Below, one piece after another: positions 28,911-38,982 of a stretch of DNA of 49,493 nucleotides. The DNA lies in contig NZ_ATJV01000054.1 in the NCBI RefSeq assembly GCF_000443165.1, positions 1 through 49,493 on the forward strand, given 5' to 3'. The DNA comes from Thauera terpenica 58Eu. GTDB taxonomy: Bacteria; Pseudomonadota; Gammaproteobacteria; Burkholderiales; Rhodocyclaceae. Within the stretch, counting starts at the first letter, position 1. Every line of letters begins with the position of its first letter. The translations under genes and the position numbers were made by a program. The notes under the pieces are model-generated. The model searched no databases. It saw nothing but the letters and a program-made list of their open reading frames with translations, and was not told the origin of the DNA.

Positions 28911-31202
28911 ATGGATCAGGATTTCATCGCCGCTGCGCTCGACTATCACCGCTCCCCGACGCGGGGGAAGATTTCGGTCGTCCCGACCAAGGGACTGACC
29001 AATCAGCGTGATCTCGCACTGGCCTACTCGCCGGGGGTGGCGGCCGCTTGTGATGCCATCGTCGCCGACCCGGCCCAGGCCTTCGAGCTCACCAGCCGTG
29101 GCAATCTGGTTGGCGTGGTCACCAATGGCACGGCGGTGCTGGGGCTGGGCAACATCGGTCCGCTGGCCTCCAAGCCGGTGATGGAAGGCAAGGGCTGCCT
29201 GTTCAAGAAGTTTGCCAACATCGACGTGTTCGACATCGAACTGGCCGAGAACGACCCCGACAAGCTGATCGAGATCATCGCCGCGCTCGAGCCCACGCTG
29301 GGCGGTATCAACCTTGAGGACATCAAGGCCCCGGAGTGCTTCTACATCGAGAGGAAGCTGCGCGAGCGCATGAAGATTCCGGTCTTCCATGATGACCAGC
29401 ATGGCACCGCGATCATCTCGGCGGCTGGTCTGATCAACGGCCTCAAGGTCGTGGGCAAGGACATCGGCAAGGTCAAGCTGGTGTGTTCCGGCGCCGGTGC
29501 GGCGGCGATCGCCTGCCTGGACATGATGGTCAGCGTGGGTTTGCAGCGCGAGAATATCTACGTCTGCGATTCCAAGGGCGTGATCCATGAGGGGCGCGAG
29601 GCCAACATGGAGCCGACCAAGGCGCGCTACGCGCAGAAGACCGAGGCGCGTACGCTCAATGACGTCATCGAGGGCGCCGACGTCTTCCTTGGTCTGTCGA
29701 CCGCGGGGGTGCTGAAGGCCGAGATGGTGGCAAGGATGGCCGACAAGCCGCTGATCTTCGCGCTCGCCAATCCGAACCCTGAAATCCTGCCTGCCGACGC
29801 CAAGGCTGTGCGTCCGGACTGCGTGATCGCCACCGGGCGTTCCGACTTTCCGAACCAGGTGAACAACGTCCTGTGCTTTCCCTTCATCTTCCGTGGTGCG
29901 CTCGATGTCGGTGCGACCACGATCAATGAAGAGATGAAGCTGGCGTGCGTGAATGCGATTGCCGAGCTGGCGCAAGCCGAGGCCAGCGACATTGTTGCCA
30001 GCGCCTACGGCGGCCAGGAGCTGAGTTTCGGCCCCGAGTACATCATCCCCAAGCCCTTCGATCCGCGCCTGATTGTGAGGATTGCCCCGGCGGTGGCGCG
30101 CGCCGCGATGGAATCCGGCGTGGCGACCAAGCCGATCGAGGACTTCGACGCCTACGTTTCCAGCCTCAATGCCTTCGTGTATCAGTCCGGCATCGTCATG
30201 AAGCCGATGTTCTCCTCGGCCAGATCGGTGCCGATGGAGCAAAAGCGCGTGGTCTACGCCGAAGGCGAGGACGAGCGCGTGCTGCACACGGTGCGAGTGG
30301 TGCTGGACGAGGGGCTTGCACATCCGATCCTGATCGGGCGCCCGGACGTGATCGAGATGCGGATCAAGAAGATCGGGCTCAGCCTCCAGCCCGGGCGTGA
30401 CTTCGAGATCGTCAACCCGGAGTCCGATCCGCGCTATCGCGAGCTGTGGACCGAGTACTACCAGCTCATGAGTCGCGATGGCATCACACCGGAGCTGGCC
30501 AAGGCCAAGATCCGCCGCGACACCACGCTGATCGGCGCGATGCTGCTGCGCCGTGGTGATGCCGATGCGCTGGTATGTGGCACCTATGGCACATTCGGCT
30601 ACCACCTGCAGCAGATCAAGGATGTGATCGGGCTGGCGCCGGGTGCCAAGCAGTTTGCAGCCATGAACCTGCTGCTGCTGGCCAAGCGCATGTTGGTGGT
30701 GACCGACACTTACGTGAACGAGAACCCGAGCGCCGAGGATGTGGCCGAAATTGCCCGCATGGCGGCCGAAGAGTTGCGCCGCTTTGGCATCGAGCCAAGT
30801 CTTGCATTGTTGTCGCACTCCAACTTCGGCAGTTCGGAGTCCACGTCTGCACGCAAGATGCGTCGCGCCAGCGAAATCTTGCACGAGATGTGCCCCGATC
30901 TGAATTTTGATGGCGAGATGCATGGCGATGCCGCGCTGTCGGCGGAAATTCGTGACAAGGTGCATCCGGATTCACGCCTCAAGGGCGACGCCAACCTGTT
31001 GGTGATGCCGAACCTTGATGCAGCCAACATCTCCTTCAATCTCATGAAGATGGCCAATGGTGACGGCGTATCGGTCGGCCCCATCTTGCTTGGCGCCGCA
31101 AAGGCGGTGCAGATCCTGACGCCGTCGGCGACGGTGCGCCGGCTGGTGAATATCACCGCGCTGGCGGTCGTCGACGCCAAGGAGTCGCGCGCCGGGCGCT
31201 GA
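28911..31202 (+). CDS. maeB: NADP-dependent malic enzyme MaeB with phosphotransacetylase-like domain
   Basis: A 763-residue fusion. The N-terminal ~430 residues are malic enzyme, oxidatively decarboxylating malate to pyruvate with NADP+: [11 protein letters not shown] near 40, the metal-binding [10 protein letters not shown] and the nucleotide-binding [13 protein letters not shown]. Residues ~435-763 are homologous to phosphate acetyltransferase ([49 protein letters not shown]). In MaeB enzymes this tail is regulatory, binding acetyl-CoA, rather than catalytic. ATG 28911 has GGGGAG seven bases upstream. The enzyme supplies NADPH and pyruvate during growth on C4 acids. Confidence 0.97.
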   Translation: MDQDFIAAALDYHRSPTRGKISVVPTKGLTNQRDLALAYSPGVAAACDAIVADPAQAFELTSRGNLVGVVTNGTAVLGLGNIGPLASKPVMEGKGCLFKKFANIDVFDIELAENDPDKLIEIIAALEPTLGGINLEDIKAPECFYIERKLRERMKIPVFHDDQHGTAIISAAGLINGLKVVGKDIGKVKLVCSGAGAAAIACLDMMVSVGLQRENIYVCDSKGVIHEGREANMEPTKARYAQKTEARTLNDVIEGADVFLGLSTAGVLKAEMVARMADKPLIFALANPNPEILPADAKAVRPDCVIATGRSDFPNQVNNVLCFPFIFRGALDVGATTINEEMKLACVNAIAELAQAEASDIVASAYGGQELSFGPEYIIPKPFDPRLIVRIAPAVARAAMESGVATKPIEDFDAYVSSLNAFVYQSGIVMKPMFSSARSVPMEQKRVVYAEGEDERVLHTVRVVLDEGLAHPILIGRPDVIEMRIKKIGLSLQPGRDFEIVNPESDPRYRELWTEYYQLMSRDGITPELAKAKIRRDTTLIGAMLLRRGDADALVCGTYGTFGYHLQQIKDVIGLAPGAKQFAAMNLLLLAKRMLVVTDTYVNENPSAEDVAEIARMAAEELRRFGIEPSLALLSHSNFGSSESTSARKMRRASEILHEMCPDLNFDGEMHGDAALSAEIRDKVHPDSRLKGDANLLVMPNLDAANISFNLMKMANGDGVSVGPILLGAAKAVQILTPSATVRRLVNITALAVVDAKESRAGR

Positions 31203-31213
31203 TCAGCACGCGG

Positions 31214-31248
31214 CGCGCTCCCCGCTCCGAGCTGGGGCGGGGAGCGCG
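31214..31248 (+). terminator. Hairpin terminator after maeB
   Basis: Twelve-base arms CGCGCTCCCCGC (31214-31225) and GCGGGGAGCGCG (31237-31248) are perfectly complementary around an 11-base loop, starting 11 bases after the maeB stop. The following sequence has only a broken T-run, so termination may be partial or need Rho. Confidence 0.65.
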
Positions 31249-31321
31249 ACACGATTCTTCACCGTCACTGCAGCGGGCAGCCCTTATCATGGCTGCCCGC
31301 CTTGTTTTCAGCCCCACTTCC

Positions 31322-32497
31322 ATGAAGCACACAAGACAACTCGCAGCCTGTCGCCTGATCGCTCTTGCCGGCCTGCTGTGCGCGCTCCCCGTCCACGCCT
31401 CGGGCTGGCTGCTTGCCGCGCCCGAGCCGCGCGTCGTTCCCGGGCAGAGCTTCAGCGTCATCGTCATCGCCCCCCGGTCTACGCTTGAGCTGCCCGAGCG
31501 CCTGCCGGCGCAGATCGAGTTGCCCGATGGCGGCCCACGCATTGCGCTCGAGCTGGTGGCGAGCGGCCCCACCGATGCGGGCTCACAGCAGCGTCGCTAC
31601 ATGGCGCGCTGGCCCAGCGAAGTGGTGGGCTTCGCCACGCTCGCATTGCAGGAGTCGGCCTCGGCCCGGCTCGTGCTGGATGCGGGTGCGACCACGCGCA
31701 GCGCAGTGCAGACGGCGCAGTTGGGCGCGGTACAGGCGCAGGGTGATCTGGTGCCCGGCGCTGCTGCTGTGGAGCCGGTCGCGCCCTCGGCGCTGGGTTT
31801 TCATGAACCGATGTACTTTCTTGTCGGTGGTGAGGATCCGGTGTCGGCGCGCTTTCAGTTCAGCTTCCGCTACCGCGTCTTCGATGACCACGGCGTGCTC
31901 GGTGAGACCCTTCCCATCGTGCGCGGGTTGTACCTTGGTTTCACGCAGACTTCGGTATGGGATCTGCAATCGGACTCCAAGCCTTTCCGTGATTCCAGCT
32001 TCAGGCCCTCGTTGTTTTACCGCTGGCGACTCACCAACCCTGATGGCGGCAGCTCGGTGGCGCTGTCCGGGGGCTACGAGCACGAGTCCAATGGCAAGGA
32101 CGATGAGGCCTCGCGCAGTATCGATACCCTGTTTCTCAGGATCGAGGGGCGCCACTACTTCGATGATGAGCGCACCTATCTCGGCATCGAACCCAAGGTG
32201 TGGACCTATCTGGACCGCAGTGACAATCCCGACATTGCGCGCTACCGTGGCTATGTCGATCTTGGCCTGAGGCTGGGGAGGGATGACGGACTGATGCTGA
32301 GCTCGAGCTTTCGCCGCGGCACGGCCGGCAAGATGCGCCGCCAGTTTGATCTCTCCTACCCGCTGCGGCGCAGCGTATTCTCTGGTGTGGGGGCGTTTGC
32401 CCATTTGCAATACCTGAGTGGCTACGGCGAAACCTTGCTCGACTACGACCAGTACAGCGATCCCCAGGTCCGCATCGGTTTCTCGCTCGTACGTTGA
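31322..32497 (+). CDS. pldA: Outer-membrane phospholipase A (OmpLA/PldA family)
   Basis: A 391-residue precursor with a signal peptide (MKHTRQLAACRLIALAGLL to about residue 27). Residues ~30-150 are a Pro/Ala-rich extra region not found in the 289-residue E. coli enzyme. The barrel follows from about 155, with FSFRYRVF, SLFYRWR, the active-site HESNG (His254, Ser256) and GYGETLLDYDQ near the end. PldA hydrolyses acyl chains of phospholipids that reach the outer leaflet. Ungapped alignment with E. coli from the active-site His puts Asp268 where the catalytic Asn156 stands and Lys259 at the calcium-binding Arg147, while Ser152 is kept (Ser264). Activity is likely but the triad is altered. Confidence 0.9.
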   Translation: MKHTRQLAACRLIALAGLLCALPVHASGWLLAAPEPRVVPGQSFSVIVIAPRSTLELPERLPAQIELPDGGPRIALELVASGPTDAGSQQRRYMARWPSEVVGFATLALQESASARLVLDAGATTRSAVQTAQLGAVQAQGDLVPGAAAVEPVAPSALGFHEPMYFLVGGEDPVSARFQFSFRYRVFDDHGVLGETLPIVRGLYLGFTQTSVWDLQSDSKPFRDSSFRPSLFYRWRLTNPDGGSSVALSGGYEHESNGKDDEASRSIDTLFLRIEGRHYFDDERTYLGIEPKVWTYLDRSDNPDIARYRGYVDLGLRLGRDDGLMLSSSFRRGTAGKMRRQFDLSYPLRRSVFSGVGAFAHLQYLSGYGETLLDYDQYSDPQVRIGFSLVR

Positions 32498-32553
32498 ACA
32501 TGGCTGGCGCCGAGCCGGCACTTGACCCTGATCACAAAGCCAAGGAGACAGCA

Positions 32554-33531
32554 ATGATGACGCATGCAATTCGTTTGCATCAGGCCGGTGCGCCGGAGCT
32601 CATGCAGTGGGAATCGATTGCACTGCCGCCACCCGCAGCGGGCGAGGTACGTCTGCGTCACCATGCGATCGGGCTCAACTACATCGACACCTATCACCGC
32701 AGTGGTCTGTATCCCTTGCCCTTGCCGTCAGGGTTGGGGCAGGAGGGGGCCGGCGTGGTGGAGGCGGTCGGCGAGGGTGTGAGCGAGGTGGCGGTGGGCG
32801 ATCGTGTGGCTTACGCCACCGCGCCGCTGGGCGCCTATGCCGAGGCACGCAATGTCCCGGCCGATGTGCTCGTGCCCTTGCCGGACGCGCTGTCCTTCGA
32901 GCAGGGGGCGGCCATGCTGATGCAGGGCCTGACCGCGCAGTATCTGCTGCGTCGCACCTATCGCGTGCAGGCGGGCGACACCATTCTGGTTCATGCCGCG
33001 GCCGGTGGGGTGGGGACGATCATGTGCCAGTGGGCGAAAGCGCTGGGCGCGACGGTGATCGGCACCGTGGGCTCGGAGCACAAGGCCGAGCTGGCGCGGG
33101 CCAATGGCTGCGATCATCCGATTGTCTACACGCGCGAGAATTTCGCCCGGCGCGTGCGCGAGCTGACCGACGGAGAAGGTGTGCCGGTGGTGTTCGATTC
33201 GATCGGCAAGGACACCTTCATGGATTCGCTCGCCTGTCTGCGCCCGCTTGGCCTGATGGTGAGCTTTGGCAACGCCTCCGGCGCCGTGCCGCTAGTGGAC
33301 ATTGGCGTGCTGGCGCGCATGGGCTCGCTGTTCCTCACCCGTCCGACGCTGTTTACCTACGCCGCCAGGCGCAGCGATCTGCTGGCGATGGCGAGCGAGC
33401 TGTTCGACCTGGTGGTGGCGGGCACCCTGCGCGTCGAAATCAATCAACGCTATGCGCTCAAGGACGTAGCGCAAGCTCACCGTGATCTCGAAGGTCGGCG
33501 CACGAGCGCTTCGAGCATCCTCCTGCCCTGA
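32554..33531 (+). CDS. qor: NADPH:quinone oxidoreductase, zeta-crystallin type
   Basis: A 325-residue zinc-independent medium-chain dehydrogenase/reductase that reduces quinones with NADPH. The N-terminal GroES-like domain contains GLNYIDTYHRSGLYPLPLPS and LGQEGAGVVEAVGEGV. The nucleotide-binding domain has VHAAAGGVGTIMCQWAKALG near 145, and the C-terminus (LEGRRTSASSILLP) is standard. No zinc-binding cysteines are present. ATG 32554 has AAGGAG seven bases upstream. It follows pldA by 56 bases and may share its transcript. Confidence 0.93.
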   Translation: MMTHAIRLHQAGAPELMQWESIALPPPAAGEVRLRHHAIGLNYIDTYHRSGLYPLPLPSGLGQEGAGVVEAVGEGVSEVAVGDRVAYATAPLGAYAEARNVPADVLVPLPDALSFEQGAAMLMQGLTAQYLLRRTYRVQAGDTILVHAAAGGVGTIMCQWAKALGATVIGTVGSEHKAELARANGCDHPIVYTRENFARRVRELTDGEGVPVVFDSIGKDTFMDSLACLRPLGLMVSFGNASGAVPLVDIGVLARMGSLFLTRPTLFTYAARRSDLLAMASELFDLVVAGTLRVEINQRYALKDVAQAHRDLEGRRTSASSILLP

Positions 33532-33577
33532 GCCTGGGGCGGAGCGGTCGAGGCTCAGCTCGGGTAAAATCCGCGCC

Positions 33578-36500
33578 ATGACTGACGCCCACGATCCTGC
33601 CACCCTGCCCGCCGCCGCTTCACCTTCCCAGCCGCGTTTCGTCCATCTTCGACTGCATTCCGAGTATTCGGTCACCGACGGCATCGTCCAGGTCGATCAG
33701 GCGATTGCCAGCGCGCTTGCCGACGGCATGCCGGCCCTGGGCATCTCCGACCTGGTCAACCTGTTCGGCATGGTCAAGTTCTACAAGGGCGCGCGCGACA
33801 AGGGGCTCAAGCCCATCATCGGCGTCGACGCCTGGGTGCAGAACGAGCTCGAGCGCGACAAGCCCGGTCGTGTGCTCTTGATCTGCAAGAACCGTGAGGG
33901 CTACGGTCAGCTGTGCAGCTTGCTCACGCGTGCGTATCTGGAGAACAAGCATCGCAGCCGCGCCGAGATGCGGCGCGAGTGGTTCGAGGAGGGTGCAGCG
34001 AGCGAGCTGCTGTGCCTGTCGGGTGCGATGAGCGGGGATATCGGCGCCGCGCTGGCGGCCGGCAACCCCGAGCAGGCGGCGAAGCTGGCGGCGGACTGGG
34101 CGCGGCTGTTTCCTGACGCCTTCTACCTCGAAATCCAGCGCGCCGGCCACCCCGGCACCGAGGCCTATATCCGCCAGACGCTGGAGATTGCCAGCGCGCT
34201 GGGGCTGCCGGTGGTGGCGACCCACCCGGTGCAGTTCCTCAAGCGTGAAGACTTCCAGGCGCACGAGGCGCGGGTGTGCATCGCCCAGGGCTATGTGCTG
34301 GCCGACAAACGCCGGCCGCGCGACTTCACCGAGGAGCAGTACCTCAAGAGTCAGGCGGAGATGTGCGCGCTTTTCGCCGACATTCCCGAGGCGCTCGAGA
34401 ACGCGGTGGAGATTGCGCGCCGCTGTTCGCTGACGGTGGAGCTGGGCAAGAACTTCCTGCCCCTGTTCCCGACGCCGCAAGGCATGACGCTGGACGACTT
34501 CCTGGTGCATGAGGCGCGCGCAGGACTTGAGCGCCGTCTGGCCCAGCTCTACCCCGACGCGGATGAGCGCGAGCGCCAGCGCGCACGCTACGAGGAGCGG
34601 CTCAAGTTCGAGACCGACACCATCGTGCAGATGGGCTTTCCGGGCTACTTCCTCATCGTCGCCGACTTCATCCGCTGGGCAAAGAACAATGGCGTGCCGG
34701 TGGGGCCGGGCCGTGGCTCGGGTGCAGGCTCGCTGGTGGCCTATGCGCTCGACATCACCGACATCGACCCGCTCGCCTATGCCTTGCTGTTCGAACGCTT
34801 CCTGAACCCGGAGCGAGTGTCGATGCCCGACTTCGACATCGACTTCTGCCAGGACAACCGCTACCGCGTCATCGAGTACGTGCGCGAGCGTTACGGCAAG
34901 GACGCGGTGAGCCAGATCGCCACCTTCGGCACCATGGCCTCCAAGGCGGTGGTGCGCGACGTCGGGCGTGTGCTCGATCTGCCCTACGGCCTGTGCGACC
35001 GGCTGTCCAAGCTGATCCCGATCGAAGGCGCCAAGCCCGTCTCGCTCAGCAAGGCCTACGAGATGGAGCCGCAGATCGGCGAGATGATGAAGGACGGCAA
35101 CGATGGTGAAGCCGTCCAGACCCTGTGGGCGCTGGCGCAGCCGCTCGAAGGCCTGGCGCGCAACGTCGGCATGCACGCCGGCGGCGTGCTCATTGCGCCG
35201 GGCAGACTCACCGATTTCTGCCCGCTCTACATCGCCGACGGTGAGGACGCCACGCCGGTGTCGCAGTTCGACAAGGACGACGTCGAGGCGGTGGGGCTGG
35301 TCAAGTTCGACTTCCTCGGCCTGCGCAACCTGACCATCATCGAGCTCGCGCTGGAGTACATCGCGCGCATGACCGGCGAGCGCCCCGACTTGATGAGCCT
35401 GGGCTTCGAGGACCCGGCGGCTTACCAGATCCTGAAGGACGCCAACACCACGGCGATCTTCCAGGTCGAGTCGGACGGCATGAAGAAGCTGCTGAAAAAG
35501 CTCGCGCCCGACCGCTTCGAGGACATCATCGCGGTGCTCGCGCTCTATCGCCCCGGGCCGCTGGGCTCGGGCATGGTGGACGACTTCATCCTGCGCAAGA
35601 AGGGTCAGCAGGCCATCGATTACTTCCATCCCGACCTCAAGGCCTGCCTGGAGCCCACCTACGGCGTCATCGTGTACCAGGAACAGGTGATGCAGATCTC
35701 GCAGATCATCGGCGGCTACACCCTGGGTGGCGCTGACATGTTGCGGCGCGCGATGGGCAAGAAGAAGGCCGAGGAGATGGCCAAGCACCGTGCCACCATC
35801 GCCGAGGGTGCAAAGACGAAGGGTTACGACCCGGCGCTGGCCGAACAGCTCTTCGATCTGATGACCAAGTTTGCGGAGTACGGCTTCAACAAGTCGCACA
35901 CCGCAGCCTACGCGGTGGTCACTTACCACACCGCCTGGCTCAAGGCTCACCATTGCGCGGCCTTCATGGCGGCGACCATGTCATCCGACCTGGACAACAC
36001 CGACACGATCAAGATCTTCTACGAAGATACGGTCGCCAACGGCATCACGGTGCTGGCGCCGGATGTGAACGCCTCCGACTACCGCTTCGTGCCGGTGGAC
36101 CGCAAGACGATCCGCTACGGTCTGGGCGCAGTGAAAGGGGTGGGCGAGCCCGCGGTGCGGGCAATGCTCGCCGCGCGCGAGCAGGGCGGGGCGTTTCGCG
36201 ACCTGTTTGATTTTTGTGCGCGGGTTGACCGGCGCATGGCCAACCGCCGCGTCATCGAGGCCTTGATCCGCGCCGGTGCGATGGATGGTCTTGAGGCGCA
36301 CCAGGGGCTGGATCGCGCGCAGCTGATGGCGACCGTGGCGCTGGCGATGGAGGCGGCCGAACAGGCGGCGGCGAATGCGATGCAGGGCGGTCTGTTCGAC
36401 ATGCTGCCCGAGGCTGCCGGTGCGGCCCCGGATTTTGTCCGTATCCGCCCGTGGACCGAGCGTGAGCGCCTGAAGGAAGAGAAGCTGGCAATCGGTTTCT

Positions 36501-37108
36501 TCCTCTCCGGCCACCCCTTCAATGCCTCCCGCCCCGAGGTGCGGCGCTTCGTGCGCCGTACCCTGGCGCAGCTCGAGCCCGCGCGCGACATCAGCATGCT
36601 GGCCGGGGTGGTGATGGAGACCAGGACCAAGATGGGCGGGCGCGGCAAGATGGCGTTCGTGACGCTGGACGACGGCACCGAGGCGCGCGAGGTGATGGTG
36701 TATTCCGAGGTGCTGGAAGCCAATCGCGGCAAGATCGTCACCGACGAGGTGCTGGTGGTCGAGGGCAAGATCAGCAACGATGAATTCTCCGGCGGGCTGC
36801 GCATCATCGCCGAGCGCCTGCTGACCCTGGGTGAGGCCCGCAGTCGGTTTGCGCGCGCCTTGCAGCTGCGCATCGAGGGTGGGCTGGATGCCAGCGGCGG
36901 CGCGGTGGTCGCAGCGGGCAAGCTGCAGACCTTGCTCGAGCCCTTTCGTGAGGGCGGCTGCCCGGTGCGGGTGCGCTATCGCAATGCGGCAGCCGAAGCC
37001 GAGCTGCCCTTTGGTGATGGCTGGCGCGTGCGCCTGGATGACGCGCTGCTCGACAGCCTGCGCGAATGGCTGCCGCCCGAGGCGGTCGAGGTGATCTACC
37101 CCAACTGA
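33578..37108 (+). CDS. dnaE: DNA polymerase III alpha subunit DnaE
   Basis: The 1176-residue replicative polymerase. The N-terminal PHP domain begins FVHLRLHSEYSVTDG, the catalytic palm carries the two aspartates in MPDFDIDFCQDNR near 415 and GPGRGSGAGSLVAYA before it, and the fingers contain YRPGPLGSGMVDDF. A helix-hairpin-helix region (GLGAVKGVGEPAVRAML) is followed by the OB domain (MLAGVVMETRTKMGGRGKMAFVTLDDGT) and the tau-binding tail. Length matches the E. coli enzyme. An in-frame start at 33482 inside qor is rejected for ATG 33578, preceded by a -10-like TAAAAT. Confidence 0.98.
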   Translation: MTDAHDPATLPAAASPSQPRFVHLRLHSEYSVTDGIVQVDQAIASALADGMPALGISDLVNLFGMVKFYKGARDKGLKPIIGVDAWVQNELERDKPGRVLLICKNREGYGQLCSLLTRAYLENKHRSRAEMRREWFEEGAASELLCLSGAMSGDIGAALAAGNPEQAAKLAADWARLFPDAFYLEIQRAGHPGTEAYIRQTLEIASALGLPVVATHPVQFLKREDFQAHEARVCIAQGYVLADKRRPRDFTEEQYLKSQAEMCALFADIPEALENAVEIARRCSLTVELGKNFLPLFPTPQGMTLDDFLVHEARAGLERRLAQLYPDADERERQRARYEERLKFETDTIVQMGFPGYFLIVADFIRWAKNNGVPVGPGRGSGAGSLVAYALDITDIDPLAYALLFERFLNPERVSMPDFDIDFCQDNRYRVIEYVRERYGKDAVSQIATFGTMASKAVVRDVGRVLDLPYGLCDRLSKLIPIEGAKPVSLSKAYEMEPQIGEMMKDGNDGEAVQTLWALAQPLEGLARNVGMHAGGVLIAPGRLTDFCPLYIADGEDATPVSQFDKDDVEAVGLVKFDFLGLRNLTIIELALEYIARMTGERPDLMSLGFEDPAAYQILKDANTTAIFQVESDGMKKLLKKLAPDRFEDIIAVLALYRPGPLGSGMVDDFILRKKGQQAIDYFHPDLKACLEPTYGVIVYQEQVMQISQIIGGYTLGGADMLRRAMGKKKAEEMAKHRATIAEGAKTKGYDPALAEQLFDLMTKFAEYGFNKSHTAAYAVVTYHTAWLKAHHCAAFMAATMSSDLDNTDTIKIFYEDTVANGITVLAPDVNASDYRFVPVDRKTIRYGLGAVKGVGEPAVRAMLAAREQGGAFRDLFDFCARVDRRMANRRVIEALIRAGAMDGLEAHQGLDRAQLMATVALAMEAAEQAAANAMQGGLFDMLPEAAGAAPDFVRIRPWTERERLKEEKLAIGFFLSGHPFNASRPEVRRFVRRTLAQLEPARDISMLAGVVMETRTKMGGRGKMAFVTLDDGTEAREVMVYSEVLEANRGKIVTDEVLVVEGKISNDEFSGGLRIIAERLLTLGEARSRFARALQLRIEGGLDASGGAVVAAGKLQTLLEPFREGGCPVRVRYRNAAAEAELPFGDGWRVRLDDALLDSLREWLPPEAVEVIYPN

Positions 37109-37114
37109 GCCCAG

Positions 37115-37148
37115 CTGAGCGCCAGCCCCGCACACGGGCGGCGCTCAG
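37115..37148. terminator. Hairpin between convergent dnaE and sulP
   Basis: CTGAGCGCC (37115-37123) and GGCGCTCAG (37140-37148) form a nine-base stem overlapping the sulP stop. It could end dnaE transcripts and partly sulP ones; no clear T-run is present, so this is tentative. Confidence 0.4.
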
Positions 37149-38836
37149 GTGTAGGCGATCTCCCCCTCGCCGGCGCTGAGCCATTGCGCGCGCAAGAGCG
37201 CGTCGGCGATGGTGGCGGTGATGTTCTCGTCGCCGAGCCGGTCCATGAAGCCGGAGCGGAACACGATGGAGCCCGGCTGCGAGTTCAACCCGCACAGGAT
37301 GAGATGGGCGCCTCGCCTTTGCAGATTGCGGTGCAGGGTCTGCAGGATGTCCAGGCCGGTGGTGTCGATGCTGACCACCTTGTCCAGATCGAGAATGACC
37401 ACATCCGGATGGCCGTGCTGCATCAGCAACAGGTTTTCGAGCTTGTTGGCGGCGCCGAAGAACAGGCTGCCGAACATCCTGTAGGCGAGAATGCGCGGCG
37501 TGCCGTCCTCCCGATTCATCTGCGCGGCGCCGTAGTGCCCTTCCAATGGCACGCGCTCGATGCGGGTGAGGTCGGACATGCGGTAGATGAAGAACAGGCT
37601 TGCCAGCACCATGCCCAGCTCGACCGCCAGGGTCAGGTCGAAGAACACGGTGACGAAGAAGGTGCCGAGCAGGATGGTGCGATAGGGCAGCGAATAGCGC
37701 ATCAGCTCTTTTGGCGCGAAGGCGTGCCACTCGCCCATGTTGACCGACACCATGACCACGATCGCCGACAGCGTTGCGAGCGGGATGTGGCTGGCGGCCG
37801 GCGCCAGCACCAGCACGATGGCCAGCAACACCAGGGCGTGCAGGATGCCGGCGACCGGGGTGCGCCCGCCGGTGCGGATGTTGGTGGCGGTGCGGGCGAT
37901 CGCGCCGGTGGCGGCAAAGCCGCCGAACAGCGGCGCGGCGACGTTGGCGATGCCTTGTGCCATGAGCTCCTGGTTGGGGTCGTGGCGGTCGTCGATCATG
38001 CTGTCGGCGACGCGGGCCGAGAGCAGCGATTCAATCGCGCCGAGCAGGGCGATGGTGATCGCCGGGCTCACCAGCTTGCCCAGTGTGCTCAGACTCAGTG
38101 CGGGCAGGCCGATCTCAGGGAGCTCCTGCGGGATGCCGCCAAAGCGGCTGCCGATGGTGTCGACCGGCAGGGAGAACAGGGCATTGGCCACGGTCATGAG
38201 GATCAGCACGGCGAGGGGGCCGGGCAGACGGGCCATCCAGCTGACGGTCTTCGCCTTGTGGTTCCAGGCCAGCAGCCCGGCCAGTGATCCTGCGCCAACG
38301 GCGACCGTTGCCGGGTCTATGCTTGGCAGGGCCGTCCACAGCGCCGCCATCTTGGCGAAGAACTCGCCCGGCAGGTTTTCGATCTGCAGGCCGAGGAAGT
38401 CCTTGATCTGCGAAATGAAGATCACCACGGCGATGCCGTTGGTAAAGCCGATCACCACGGACAGCGGGATGAAGCGGATCATGTTGCCCAGGCGCAGCGC
38501 CCCCAGGGCGAACAGCAGGATGCCTGACATCATGGTGGCGATGAGCAGGTTCTGTACGCCGTAGTCAGCGACGATGGCGTAGATGATGGGGATGAAGGCG
38601 CCGGTGGGGCCGCCGATCTGCACCCGTGAGCCGCCGAGGAGCGCGATCAGCAGGCCGGCGACAATCGCGGTCCAGATGCCGGCGGCGGGAGACATGCCCG
38701 AGGCGATGGCGAAAGCCATCGCCAGTGGCAGGGCGAGCACGCCGACGGTGATGCCGGCAGAGAGGTCCTGGACGAAGCCGGTCCGGTTGTAGCCGGGGAG
38801 GGTGTCGAGGAGCTTGGGTCTGAAGTGGATTTTCAT
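37145..38836 (-). CDS. SulP-family anion transporter with STAS domain
   Basis: A 563-residue inner-membrane protein with about 12-14 hydrophobic helices. Family hallmarks are LSAGITVGVLALPLAMAFAIASGM, QIGGPTGAFIPIIYAIV (the SulP signature region) and IALLGAIESLLSARVADSM. The C-terminal ~110 residues are a cytosolic STAS domain (VVILDLDKVVSIDTTGLDIL). SulP proteins carry sulfate, bicarbonate or dicarboxylates; the sequence does not fix the substrate. ATG 38836 has GGAGA upstream. It is convergent with dnaE, with no adjacent carbonic anhydrase or sulfur gene to suggest a substrate. Confidence 0.92.
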   Translation of the reverse strand: MKIHFRPKLLDTLPGYNRTGFVQDLSAGITVGVLALPLAMAFAIASGMSPAAGIWTAIVAGLLIALLGGSRVQIGGPTGAFIPIIYAIVADYGVQNLLIATMMSGILLFALGALRLGNMIRFIPLSVVIGFTNGIAVVIFISQIKDFLGLQIENLPGEFFAKMAALWTALPSIDPATVAVGAGSLAGLLAWNHKAKTVSWMARLPGPLAVLILMTVANALFSLPVDTIGSRFGGIPQELPEIGLPALSLSTLGKLVSPAITIALLGAIESLLSARVADSMIDDRHDPNQELMAQGIANVAAPLFGGFAATGAIARTATNIRTGGRTPVAGILHALVLLAIVLVLAPAASHIPLATLSAIVVMVSVNMGEWHAFAPKELMRYSLPYRTILLGTFFVTVFFDLTLAVELGMVLASLFFIYRMSDLTRIERVPLEGHYGAAQMNREDGTPRILAYRMFGSLFFGAANKLENLLLMQHGHPDVVILDLDKVVSIDTTGLDILQTLHRNLQRRGAHLILCGLNSQPGSIVFRSGFMDRLGDENITATIADALLRAQWLSAGEGEIAYT

Positions 38837-38982
38837 GCTGTCTCCGCTGCGGGTGGGAACGCGGGCTGGAGCGCCGCCCGTTCGGGCAGCGCTACGGAGA
38901 CGGTCGCCCTCGACCGGCGTGATGCAGGATGAACCAGCGTTTCGAGGGCGTCAGCGGCATGGTGTGTTCTGCGGTCCCGCGT

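Noticed and set aside
28719..30965. 748-residue minus-strand frame
   Set aside because: Antisense shadow of maeB; rich in His/Asp/Gly/Leu with no recognisable domain.
33620..35953. 777-residue minus-strand frame
   Set aside because: Antisense shadow of dnaE; no domain or ribosome site.
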